From Liolophura sinensis (Eukaryota; Mollusca; Polyplacophora; Chitonida; Chitonidae), in the NCBI RefSeq assembly GCF_032854445.1, contig NC_088300.1, positions 43,147,682 to 43,211,681 on the forward strand: a stretch of DNA of 64,000 nt. The letters are read 5' to 3'. The position numbers and the translations under genes were made by a program. Below the pieces are notes generated by a model. That model was not told the origin of the DNA and did not search any database. It worked only from the letters and a program-made list of their open reading frames with translations. Shown here piece after piece: positions 34,826 to 46,536 of this stretch. Numbering within the stretch: the first letter of the stretch is position 1; every line of letters begins with the position of its first letter.

Positions 34826-37440
34826 TTTTACGTCTATGGAAAACAACAAGGTATGAGATTAACACTTAATTGTAGAATGGATAGTTGAATGACTTAATTA
34901 ATGTTACATGATAATACAAGTCAGACTTGGATGGTGATAAGGCCGATGACAAGCAATTATATGCTAATGGTGACCAGTACTTATCACTAACTGACGTGTG
35001 ACAAAGATGTAATGTTTGCCACGCCACAGCGTTTTTAAGTCCGTCCAAAATATTCGTTCATACTGATGATTTTAGTTGCCTTCTGTCTGCTATGAACTAT
35101 CCAGCATGGAAACATATACATGTGTGTGGAGCAGGTAATTGGAAGACAAGTCAGGACACGTTTAGAAGTAACTCGAGAGACACATAAACATCAGTGAGTT
35201 GGAACCGAAATATCGCATCGGGCTAAGCCAAAGATAAGTCTGCGAGACTTTCCCCCCATACATATCACCTACTGGCGGACACAGCTTAGGAATGGAATGC
35301 CACCGAGACTCATAAGGCAATACAACTACATAATACAGTAGCTAGTTTATCTGCTGAAACGAAAGTAGATTAGACATAACGGATGACAAGGGAGGAGTTC
35401 CCAGTGGATAAGGCCCTACAGGCTAGCTGTTACACTGAATTCCCGCTCCATGTTGAAGGTTTTATATGAAACTGATCAAACGCTCGTATTTCCCCCCACA
35501 CGCGCTTACCAGTCTGCTCCCATAAGAATCCATTTTGTTTCAAATTGCAACTCTAAATGCGTCTTCAGATTTGTGCTTGTTTTTATCAGACTGTGTTCAG
35601 AGTTTTTAGGTGACATGCCTTATGGATACAGGTCTAGAACGCCCCGCAAATCTGCGTTAGTCACAAACTGCAGTAACTAGCTAACCTTTGGTTCGGGTGC
35701 ACATGATGTCTTAGTTAGTGAGACTAACGGGGTTTAGTGCTGTAACCAGTTGCCAGGAGTCCGAGATAGTATCCGCTTCAACGTTACTCTGTTAACCCTT
35801 CCCTGCCTTCCCGCAGCTGCTGTTCTCTGGCAACCAGTGACGATTTGTGACAAAACATTTGACTTTACCAGATGCCGTCAACGTCTGCGTTTCAGTATAC
35901 TTTACTGGGAGTTATCTACTGCGATTAGCGATTAGTCTCCCCTTTTAGGAGTGCTTCATTGTATCAGGACCTTCGTTAACGCAGTCTTGCGTTAATCATA
36001 CTGTGATGGAAACTGATTGAGCTCCGTTACGTAAATCCAGTTAACAACCTTGGCTTATGTAATGTATTTAAATACAGGCGTCTTTCCTTGGCGATTTTAA
36101 AAAATTCATTATATTGGATATTGAAAGTTTAAGGTCAATTCTGCCGTTGCCACTGCGATGGACTTTGTGTTTCCTTTGGCCACCAGGCAGTCGTGTCTTC
36201 AATCCTGTCAAGTGTTCATGGGATTGGCTATAATACAACTTGATCACAGAGCATCTGACACGACCAGCAAATCTATTTTTCTGGATTGGGCAATGATGTG
36301 GCACGAGGGCATAGGCATATCTCCGCAAACCACATTGGAAACTCACCCCGACGTAATTAGAAAACTTGTCACTTTTGGATTTCTTTGTTACAGATCCAGA
36401 TAGCCCTGACAGCTAAATTATAAACGGATTGACCAACGCAAACTCAGATGAATCAAAGGCGATAAGCCGAATTTTAATGGAATTGTATACGTTGTCAGAA
36501 TAAAAACGACGGCCTCAATTTTCGGACCTTGATCTGAATGGGCAGGATTTTTCGAATACTTTATTCGCCAAGAATGAGTATTTCAGAAAACTGAAGACAA
36601 AAACAACTACAAAAAAGAAACGTTTATCCGTTAAAGAGACGGAAGAAAAAAAAACAGTATTATGTTAAAAGACATGAGAACATGCACTTTTCTGTTGTGT
36701 ATCCATTAAAATGTTCTATCTAGTCTATATCTCAAAGAGTTTATGGCGCAGGTCATGACAATCGCCAAGGAACACGAGGTGTGAGGTCAATTCCTGCAAT
36801 GTACGAGGAATTACTGGACTTTGCGGGCTTACTTTTCGTGAGGCCCTGGTGACAGAGGCCCGTGTTACCGTTCCGGAGTCTGTGTGGCTTAAAAGACAAC
36901 TTGTATTACACCTATATGGCGTACACGATAAGTGGGGAAATTTGTGAGTAACTAAATGAACAAGGTTGTGTCACTCCTTATCACCGTGGGGCACCCTGCT
37001 CCCGTTGCCACACTATACTTTGTCAAGTAGCAATGTTCTTCAGACAACAAGCAACAAATAGTAGACAATATATGGAGTAGTAAGCTTCTGTACACTCGCC
37101 TGGCTGTTAAGATCACATGCGGTATATATTATTTAGAAATGTAATCACTCAAAACGTATGTACCAGTTCTATATATATAATAACAATTCTTACCGTTATC
37201 AGTTAACTATTATCAATGTTAAATGAGGATAAACAAAAGAAAAATACTGAATAGGTAAAGAAAAAATTAATAAAGGCTGGAATATTGCGCCCGCATTTGA
37301 GTAGGCCTACGGTGTAGTTAGACCAAGTTGTTCCAAATAGAATAGATTGTGTTCTCTAACAGCAATAGTGTATAAAAATACCCTTGTGTATCAGAGGCAT
37401 ACATTAATTGTAACAAATTTGCACAGGAACTTCAATATGT
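34826..37440. other. Intergenic, nothing recognised
   Basis: A minus frame at 36068-36346 contains an FSI-like string (LKLSISNIM) but has no transcription-factor-like context. Otherwise AT-rich unique sequence. Confidence 0.4.
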
Positions 37441-37652
37441 ATTTATTTACTTAATTCATTGGTGTTTTACGTCGTATATTCAAGAATATTTCAGCATTAT
37501 GGTGGGAGGAAATCCCGCGAAGCCCGGAGAAAAGCTGCAACGATCCGCAGGTTGCTGGACACCTTCCCACTTACGACCGGAGAAGCTGGACTTGAACTCA
37601 CAGCGACCACAATGGGGAGAGGTTTTGAATCATTCACGCTCGAACGCTACCT
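37441..37652 (-). mobile_element. Near full-length SINE (minus), internally deleted
   Basis: ATTTATTTACTTAATTCATT, GGTGTTTTACGTCGTATATT, AGCATTATGGTGGGAGGAAA, CGATCCGCAGGTTGCTGGAC and GAAGCTGGACTTGAACTCAC follow the reverse complement of the family almost end to end, with degraded tRNA-like head sequence at 37600-37652. Confidence 0.88.
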
Positions 37653-37675
37653 ACTCGGAGCCAAACCCCAATTAA

Positions 37676-37905
37676 TGTGTACTCTGCATATATAATCTTT
37701 ATGTACCTATACGCGTAATGTGTGCCCTGCATGTATAATCTTTATGTACCTATACGCGTAATGTGTGCCCAGCATGTATAATCTTTATGTACCTATAAGT
37801 GTAATGTATACCCTGCATATATAATCTTTATATACCTATGCGTGTAATGTATACCCTACATAAATAATATTTATGTACCTATACGTGTAATGTGTGCCAA
37901 ATTGT
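37676..37905. repeat. 43-bp tandem repeat, about 5 copies
   Basis: TATAATCTTTATGTACCTAT starts at 37691, 37734, 37777 and 37820 (with one change), and a mutated copy at 37863, always 43 bp apart. The rest of the unit has a CGCGTAATGTGTGCCC core. It abuts the head end of the 37441 SINE. Confidence 0.92.
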
Positions 37906-38775
37906 GCGCCTCTGATACATATCTTGTTTACATTGCAGCCTACACAAACAAATATGTTCAAAACGGTACACATTTGTTTTTTGAGAGCAGCTGAACAAAA
38001 GAGCCCCTTGTATAAACCAAATGGGAAACCTATCTCTCCGGCCGATTTTTCAAGCTGGATTCTAATTCCAGTTGCTGCGATGGCTCTCCAAGTAGACAGT
38101 TATAGTAGCTATATATGTTTAGCCAATGAAATAGACCCGCTTAAAATATTCCTTGCTAATCTTGGGCCTGCTGTGTCTTTTTTCAGTACATAGGCTAACA
38201 AAACATTTGTTTTTTTCTTCAGAATTGTATGGTGATTATATGACTGGATCATTGTGAGAAAAGTGATAAACTCATATAGTTGTTTGTCCCACCAATGTAT
38301 TTTTACGACATGCTGACACCTAACTTGATCCAGTTAGGATCAATGAAAGGCCAGCCCGATCTGTAGATTAAAAAGGGACCAAAAGTCCGGTTGGGAGATT
38401 ACGTTGAAACAAAAAGTGGATAACGAGACATCTTTCACAAAATGACATCGATTTTAGTGAAAACAATTGGTAGTTATCGATGGTCTGATCCACCGACCTG
38501 TAAACCCGCGAACGATACATCCTGCTGAGGTGATCGGTTAGCCAAGCAAAGCGGACAGTCGCAGAAGTAACTATCTGAACGCAGCCTACGTTTCCGAACG
38601 GAATCGGATCTAGTTTAATTGCGGTTTCGTCGGTTGTCGACGCACAAACCTTCCTTTCTATCTAGATGTTAGTCGTTGATTAACGGCAGATCTGTAAACT
38701 ATTTCCTCTCTCTGTCAGTTCACTCATTACTATGCAATCTTCTTCAGTGTTATCGGTCCTTACACAGGATATCAG
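37906..38775. other. Intergenic, nothing recognised
   Basis: A 99-codon plus frame at 37894-38193 lacks recognisable features. Confidence 0.4.
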
Positions 38776-39018
38776 TTAACACCAGCAGTTAAAAAACTGT
38801 GTAGTCCAACCGTTTTTCAAAAGTTTGACTATTGATGAGCTCTTTCGCACTTTATACTCCTCTCTTAATGATGAATCTTTCTTGATGAATTCACTCACGG
38901 GACACCAGTCCTGCTGTAGGCTACTAAAGACGTGGTTGCTTTGCTTGTCTGATATGAAAGAAGAAACAACGGATTCTAATTCCAACTGCTGTTCTACAGT
39001 GGGTGCAGACAAGGGCAT
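38776..39018 (-). CDS. Possible exon of an unrecognised gene
   Basis: The minus frame from ATG at 39018 encodes 80 residues (MPLSAPTVEQQLELESVVSS at the start), rich in Ser, Glu, Lys and Val, with a helical-looking pattern and no low-complexity bias. A pyrimidine-rich CTTGTCTGCACCCACTGTAG just inside its 5' end could be a splice acceptor, so the true exon might start near 38996. A CTG|GTGTTA at the 3' end is a weak donor. No domain, partner exon or homologue is recognised. A decayed transposon or a chance frame is equally possible. Confidence 0.2.
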   Translation of the reverse strand: MPLSAPTVEQQLELESVVSSFISDKQSNHVFSSLQQDWCPVSEFIKKDSSLREEYKVRKSSSIVKLLKNGWTTQFFNCWC

Positions 39019-41990
39019 AAAAGGTCAAACATTTAATGGACAAAGAAAGTATTGAATGGACCACATATCGTGCCTCATATGAAATTATGAAATACATACG
39101 TAAACTAGAAGACGATGAATCAACGAATAAGTCTGGGAGAGTGTGCTGTACAGTGATTCCCTTTTAGCATGTATCTCAGCACGAAATCGTTTATTTCTTA
39201 ACATTTAATACCAAGAAATCATTTGCTCCTCCTGAATGTGTTAAATGTACCCAAATAACATAGATTTAACTGAACAATCATGAACATATAGTTATATATG
39301 CATATGTCTAAAAGACAAATTAGACCACTAATGCTATTCATCAGTTTGTCCAGTACATTTATTAAAGGAATAGACTAGGAATTTTGCAACAACGCCTATC
39401 ACTTATCAGATTCAGCAAAGGTTGTTAATACAAAAACAGCCTTTTTTTGTTTAGTGCATTTAGTTTTTTTTAACAAATTCCATTGATGTATTGATTGATT
39501 TTTGCCACATGAAATGGATTAGATTTTGTTATTGACTAATGCTTTCTGTCGGCATGATTTTTTTTTGATCACCAAAGCAGATAATACCCATCCAGTTTCA
39601 TGTCAATGCTTTGTTTCTGAGTGTGCAATTTGATAGGACTTTGTCGATATTTTCTTCACTTCCAGGTCACTATTTTTGCAGACTAATTGGAATATGGAGT
39701 CCAGGAACAGTTATACAGGGAAACGTATCGTGTGTGGTGGCTGCAGTAGAGACTTGTGCTACATACACGACCGCCTCATAGAACAGCCTTCAAAGGGCAT
39801 TGTAACGTCAAATTTTGTGTAACAGGTTGTGTGAAGTAGTGACCATCTGTTGTCCCATCCTCTGTCTGGAAACCCGTTAACTGACAGGGAGTAGGGCTGA
39901 CCGTATCCCTGTCTGAAGTGTTCGATAACCCTGTGAATAGCAGTTTTTATCTCTGCTGTCACTGACAGCCTGCCTCAGGCCGTTCGCCAAGCTGAGAAAC
40001 AAGGGGAGCAAACCTACTGCAATCGCCCGCGCCCTTCAATATCAAACAAACCGTACTTTAAACCAGTCCTGATTCTTTTTAATTTAATGCATTTTTCCTA
40101 CAACGAGCGAAACCCGTTTCATTTGACGTAATAGATGTTTTGAGGCAATCTTTTGACAGTGCAGCCTACTTAAACTCAAGTAACGCCCCTCTGTATGTCC
40201 CCAACTTTTGATTTCGGAATTTCCTTCCGGCCACCAATTCATTCCGTGGATTTGTCCTTAATTTAGTTTATTTTTCCTCATTTTTAGGTATTATCAGTGC
40301 CTCATGTACTAGGCCTGTGTGTCACTTCTATGCGCCTAGCCTGTGTTGTTTTAGCCAGTCTGCTGGACTAATCCTAACATGCCTTATGATTTAAAAATAT
40401 TTGTTATCCTTAACAATCCTTAACAATCCTTATGGAATTTTAAGCGCAGGGAGAATAACAATAGTTTTGGTTAAAGCATTGTGATATCAGTTCAGTGACT
40501 TTGAGTAATGAATGTTTTAACAATTCCCATATCAGAGGTGTTTCTTCTCAGTATTTGATTTTGTCATAAATCTCTTGAGAGCCTTTCCATTTCCTCGTAT
40601 CCCTCCCTTCATGCCAGTTTGCTTATTACTAGGTTTTATTTTAATCGTTATTGAATTTTATTCCATGTTAACGACAATCCTTGCCATGAGACAAGTCTTT
40701 GAAATGAGCATTGTCCTGAACAACTGTACAGAGCAAACTGCACAACACCTGTTGGGAGTTAAAATCAAGATACTGTGGTTGTTTTATGACATCTAATATA
40801 CAATACTGTGTAGACAAAGGCCTGTCCTAGAACACATGTTTAGTGTTTTTAACCTTGATATGTTCATCTGTTCTCAGACTTGTCCCGAAAGTATCTTAAT
40901 GCAGACAAAAGTGACGTCTTGCCGTTAGTATCTAGAAGCAATACACACTAAATACAATTTTATCAACACATTTCTATTACATTTAATAAACGCGTCCTGT
41001 TCACAAATACAGTCTTTAGTAATTAAACAAACGTGTACATTATAGTAAACACCTGAAATGTTTACATACTAATGACCTGGATATTTTCAGTAAGCACAAA
41101 TAGTGTATTAAATGTGACTTAAATATGTGTCATTAAGTGTATCAAGCCGGTAAACATGTAAATGTGTTTAACTACTCAAATAAAATTTATTGTTCTATTC
41201 TTATGCGTGACACATTACATGACTATTGCATATTGCACAGTAGAATATTTGTCGGCTGAAAAACGCGGCTTAGTGTGCTACATAATCCTGTTATTGACAC
41301 GAATTGCGATTTTCAATTCGTAAGCTCATTAAATTTCTCTCTTCTGTTACTGCGTGAAGGGATGTGGAACTATATTTACGGCGTTCAACCAGTATAACCA
41401 TGTATACGTATTTATTGGTGTCATTGTATGACAGTGGTATTTAAGAAACACATTCTATAAGAAGAACATTCTTAGAATATTGGGCTATGGTACCACTAAC
41501 TGGTCTGTGACGCTCGTATGGCAGTTATGTGACATTCTAATGTTCGTTGAGGACGACTTTTCTCGTACCATTATGGTATACAGATCGGTTTCCTTCACAA
41601 TAAAACTCACGCCATAGTGAAAACTTCCTGAGACTGGCGTTGCAGCTTTATGGTTTAGTTATTTTATATGACAATATAATTCCCACTTTCTTCAAAAATC
41701 AAGTTTGGTCGGAAAACATGTGAACATGTATCAAGTGTGTACTTGTAAAAATGCCTTGCATGTTATAGCAAGGTAATATGTTGATAGAATGATGTCGTTA
41801 TCCCCAAATTGTCCCACTTCTGCCAAATTACTTCTGGTCCCAGCTTGAATTGAAGAGAATCTCTCACCACTGAGAAAATTTACCGTCAGAGATCATCCTA
41901 ACATCGAGCATTTAATTTCACCCACACAGATGATCTGCAAATCAAAAGCAATTAAGTTCTTTAAAAATCTGTCTTTGCTCGCTCTCCTGT
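39019..41990. other. Intergenic, nothing firmly recognised
   Basis: A three-copy CTTAACAATC tandem lies at about 40408-40435, and a stem ATTCT..AAGAA/TTCTTAGAAT at about 41452-41479. A weak SINE-like stretch (CGGTTTCCTTCACAATAAAA) is at about 41588. No exon supported. Confidence 0.35.
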
Positions 41991-42060
41991 AACTGTACTG
42001 TCCGCCCCGGAAAAGGCAGTCTCTGGCACCGGGTTGATTTTGCCAACAGTTTCAGCAGAG

Positions 42061-42155
42061 TATATAACAGAACTCCCTGCATTCATCTCTAGTGGGAACG
42101 TACTCACTTCCGCAGACAGTTCATGATCATGCCAGCGTTCAGGTTAACAGTAAGA
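42061..42155 (+). promoter_or_regulatory. Candidate TATA promoter with short leader exon and donor
   Basis: TATATAA at 42061-42067 follows a G+C-richer stretch (42000-42050). A TTCATCTC initiator-like site lies about 24 bases on (A at 42085), slightly close for a standard TATA. The next good donor is ACA|GTAAGA (GT at 42150). This would make a leader of about 65 bases. No coding exon for it was found downstream, so its reality and target gene are open. Confidence 0.28.
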
Positions 42156-45100
42156 TCCTTTTACCTGTAGCCAGCCACAACTGACCAGTGCTCATTGAGT
42201 TCCAGGACACTTCATCATCATGTTATCAGCATTCAGGTCAATCGTACACTCCAGCGAATAGCTGATACTGCACATTTAACAGAATGTTGTACCCACCAGC
42301 TGTTTTACCAAGAAGCAATCACTCCGTCATCTGTCATAAGCCTCATGCTGTTACAAACCAGCTAAGACTCATTGTAAATCATGGCAACACCTTAATGACC
42401 TTAATGATCCAAAAGGTATTACAAACAATCACGTGTATCAAGGATATCAAAGATAACGTGGGCAACATACGTAATTATGTTTCGAGTGTGAACAGGTTTG
42501 CTAGATAAAAAAGCAATTAGGTAAACGTTTAAAAAATTGAATCTCTATAAGCTTTATTAGAGGAGATGCAGTACCTATATCCCCTATGGAGTCAGTGAGT
42601 TAAACATTTCACCAAAGTATATGTTTGACACATTGTCATTATCGACTATGAGGACGGCGAAGATTTGTCTTACATCCTTAATATTTTATTCCTCCCGCAT
42701 TTGTTCAAAGGCGAACATTGCTTCCATGGAGGCATGGATAGGAAGACCCGGTGATGGTTTCCATCCATCATGCGCTTCCCCAAGACCATTCTCTCGTGCG
42801 ATTAACACAGGGTTACTAATGGATTACTGTTTTCTGGTTTTCAGGTTCTGCCACTTTGTACACTTGCCTTTATCTCATCGCATGAGCCATTAACCACCGT
42901 AGTTGTCATGTTAACAGAGGAAACTTGCAAATATCGTGACCTATAGCTGTACTGTAGTATAATGTAACAGTGATGAAGCGTAACGCTCACTGACCACGAA
43001 CGTTTCCACCCAACAAGAGCCTATAATGACTACCCGGCCCGTGCTTCTTCCCCGGCTTTAACTGGTGCCCGAAATTGATGACAATAGACCCACTTCACCG
43101 TCGAAAGGCCGTCCATGTCCACAAGAATTCCGCTCAAGGTGATTTCTTTTCAAATAATGACAATGGAGGAACATTGAACCATAAATAACGGTGTTTCTAC
43201 ATAAATTTGTTGATGTGATCGATAGTGGCACAACCATTGATTAATCTCAACATCGACACCTTTTCGCTGAGATCAGAATACGAACTTGTGATGTATGGTG
43301 CCTTAAGTGGCTCTTGCTGAGCGTGCAGAATCTCAGTTAGGTGCGGAACACCCGTTAGGTTTATGAAAAACATAGCCATAAGCAAACCACTTAATGCATA
43401 CAGGACATTTTGTCCTCATTGGTACAGGAAATTCGATGTGAGCACAACTAACAAAGAGTGTAACAGTACGAATATGACAAGCGTCCAGGGTAACCTTGCT
43501 AACTGTATCATGTTCACACGTTAAACGCGTGCAGCCCACCTCAAATGATTGCGTTATTTTTTCTCGAAAGAATATTACTATGTGATGATGAGGATAGGGT
43601 GTAGTAGTGGATCATTCCTGTTTGGGTAAAACTAATAGATTTTAGCAGTCCTGGTACATATTTAAACGGGTTTGACTTCCCTCAAAAACAACCAAAACCT
43701 ACACGTAAACTTCCTGATGACATGAAATCATATGACCAAAAATAACAAAGAAAACCACAGATAAGAAGTGCACATTTGTAAGCCACTGTAAATCCCGGGA
43801 CCAATTGTTCTGTTGATATAACGCGATCTATAGTGCCATTTTTATCACTCATTTCCAAGCTCTCTTACATTTATACTACTCCTCTTTTCCGCTTCATAAA
43901 GCCTCGGTTATGAAGGTTTCCTTTTTACTGGGGAAATGATATAACGGCATTTGTCCCGGAACAGACAAAGTTGATGTCTTCCGGAGACATGGACGAGTTT
44001 TGGGCTGCAGATAAAACTAGATTCTAACGTAATAATGGATGCGGTAAAAGGATGGGCGGACTGCATAATGAGAACCCATGTCATACTCTATGAAACAATA
44101 AAACTGCCATCAAAGGCGATAAAGGATCTACTGGTGGGTATAGTGTCTTTAGACAGCCCGGTTGAAAACCATTTTTCGAATTTGATCGGACGATACTCGA
44201 GGCAGGAAAGAAATTGATTGGCACTGGGTGATCGATGGTGGGATGATCGTAGGCGCGTTACAGAGTCTTAGTAAAGAATCTATGCCGGTTTGAGGACAGT
44301 GTTATCAGTAGATCATAAACCCAGGGGAAACTCTTCATAAATTCCTATTACAGACATGAGGCAAGAACACGTGCGCTCCGTTTGGATATCGTGGGCATAT
44401 TGGTTTATTCATGAGTCCAGGTAATACTGCGTGCTCCAGTTGATGAAATAGTCCCATGACTAGTTTTGTATATTAATCAAGATTTGCTCATAGCGGGTAA
44501 TTAGCCAACACAGGTAAGTGTGAACCTAATACCTGAACAAATAACAGACACGCTACGCCAGCTTGCAATAAGCAAGCCTATCAACTTATTTATGCCACTA
44601 AATAAAACCGTTATGTATGTATGCTGTCCAAGGCTGATAAAGTTTGTGAAATCCCAGTCCTGATGCCATGGACAGGGTTCATGTTGATGAAGCATACTTG
44701 TCACCTTTGTCGTATAGCTTTACGTACATGGCAGCTCGTTACCAACGTGTCCTCACTGGCAAGGGTAATGTGTATAATACAGTTAGATGACAGTTACCAG
44801 ACGATTGTGACGGCCTGTCTTTTACGTCCAATTAGACGGGTGACAGGCAAGGCTAACTGTACGGTTGGTGTGGGTTAGTTGATTCGTCATGTTTGCTCAC
44901 CAAGTTGGAAACAAACACGTCCGAATAGACTAGGTGATGTTTAGTATATTGGTGAAATAGCCCGTGCCTCAACTTAATTTCTGGCTGACATATCATCAAT
45001 TAAACCCGCCCTACTAAGTATGAAACATGAGAGAACATGAGTCCAAAAAAGAACTGAAATCAAGCCCTTTGAAACATCGATAACAGATACTGTTTTGCTG

Positions 45101-45652
45101 CATTCTCCAACTTCCATGATTTTTAATAAGACCAGCAAATAAGTTTTGAGGTGAATTGTTTGTTTTAAAGCCTAAACTTGAATATTTCGTTCAGTACCCT
45201 GCAGGATGTCATTTGTCATAGATATTTAGATCAGAATTTTAGACCAAATGTTTCGATGAGCTGTTATGAATGCTGATATTTTCGAAACAAATTAAAGCTC
45301 GTCATCCTATCGTAAACTAATGGACTGTGTTAAGTTTTCTGATCACGGAAATCACAGATTTCCTCAAAGTTTTCTCGACCTATATTTAGTGAGTGCATGG
45401 TTCGGTTCCAACCGTTTCACACATATGGATATCAGTACGCATCTCATTTACAAACTGGTCAAAACAAACAGACTTTGTTTTCACTACTAACCACCTAAAA
45501 CCGTTCAAAATAAATTATGGGATAAATAGGATATGGAATTCGTGACCCATTATATCAGATTTATTAAATTCATTCCTATGATCCGAACTTCATCAACCCG
45601 TGTATGGACAACACCTATGTGGTGTATCAGTCTTTTAACTCGAATACCGTAT
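42156..45652. other. Intergenic (or intron of an unknown plus gene)
   Basis: CATGATCATGCCAGCGTTCA (about 42122) and an imperfect copy CATCATCATGTTATCAGC (about 42214) suggest a small duplication of about 90 bp. Several 60-90 codon frames lack features. Confidence 0.35.
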
Positions 45653-45769
45653 CAACCTGCCGATGGTTGTGGGTTTCCCCCGGGCACTGCTTGGTTTCCT
45701 CTCACCATTATGCTGGCGTGAAATATTCTTAAATACGGCGTAAAAATTCCAATGGAGCTAATCAAATAA
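45653..45769 (+). mobile_element. SINE 3' fragment
   Basis: CAACCTGCCGATGGTTGTGG, TTTCCTCTCACCATTATGCT, AAATATTCTTAAATACGGCG and TAAAAATTCCAAT. 5'-truncated family member. Confidence 0.82.
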
Positions 45770-46224
45770 CGTGTCTCAAGCCAATACGACTATCACTGAT
45801 ATGCAACTTAAAGCAGGATGTCCTTTCCCTTCTTAAGCTAATCCACAGGCTGCATGTTACTTTGGCCAAAGAGAAAACAGTGTGTACTATTCTCAATATT
45901 CATCTGTCTCCGTAAGCAGTTGTAAACAGACGTAAATTATACAAGTGAAATTTTATCCTAAGACGCACGTCAACGATAACGACAACGCGCAATCGCTTTA
46001 AATGTAGATTGCCGTGTCTATAGGGTTCTGTTTGGAACATTGGCAAGCCCATCTTTCATAATGCGATTTTCGATCATAACGGTATCATACTTGGGAGACC
46101 CAATCCTCTTGGGAGAGTCATTCTTGGAGTGGCTGTGACAATTATCAGTCTACGGCTCTCATTGAGACTTTTCTACATTCTTACGTTCATTGAAGACCAC
46201 GTACTTGTATTCTACCAGCATGGC

Positions 46225-46375
46225 GTGTGGGCCTGTTTGTTATAGGTTTGAAGGTTCGCCACTTTCGGTTTATCACTTTTGGGGTTCCTCCACGCATGAA
46301 ACTGACTGCCATCGTGAGAAGTGAAAACAACAATTCTTGAGTAAGTTGTTAAATAAAAATAAATTAAATAAATAT
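46225..46375 (+). mobile_element. Strongly diverged SINE 3' fragment
   Basis: GGTTCCTCCACGCATGAAAC, TGACTGCCATCGTGAGAAGT, AATTCTTGAGTAAGTTGTTA and AATAAATTAAATAAAT keep the order of the family's 3' half but with many changes. Confidence 0.5.
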
Positions 46376-46536
46376 ATCGAGGTATGATTCCACTTATTCA
46401 TTCACATTTTGTATACCAATTACAGTTATACAGGTTTGAAAGTGAAAAGAAATGATCTGCTGCCTTAGAGTATTTAAATTTCGAAATGAATTTCTTGAGT
46501 AATTTTCCACACAATTTGTAATAAAGCATATATGGA

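Noticed and set aside
36068-36346. Second EH1-like motif (LKLSISNIM) in a minus frame
   Set aside because: The preceding residues are Cys/His/Arg-rich without transcription-factor-like composition, the motif has Leu for the key Phe, and there are no splice signals in phase. Taken as chance.
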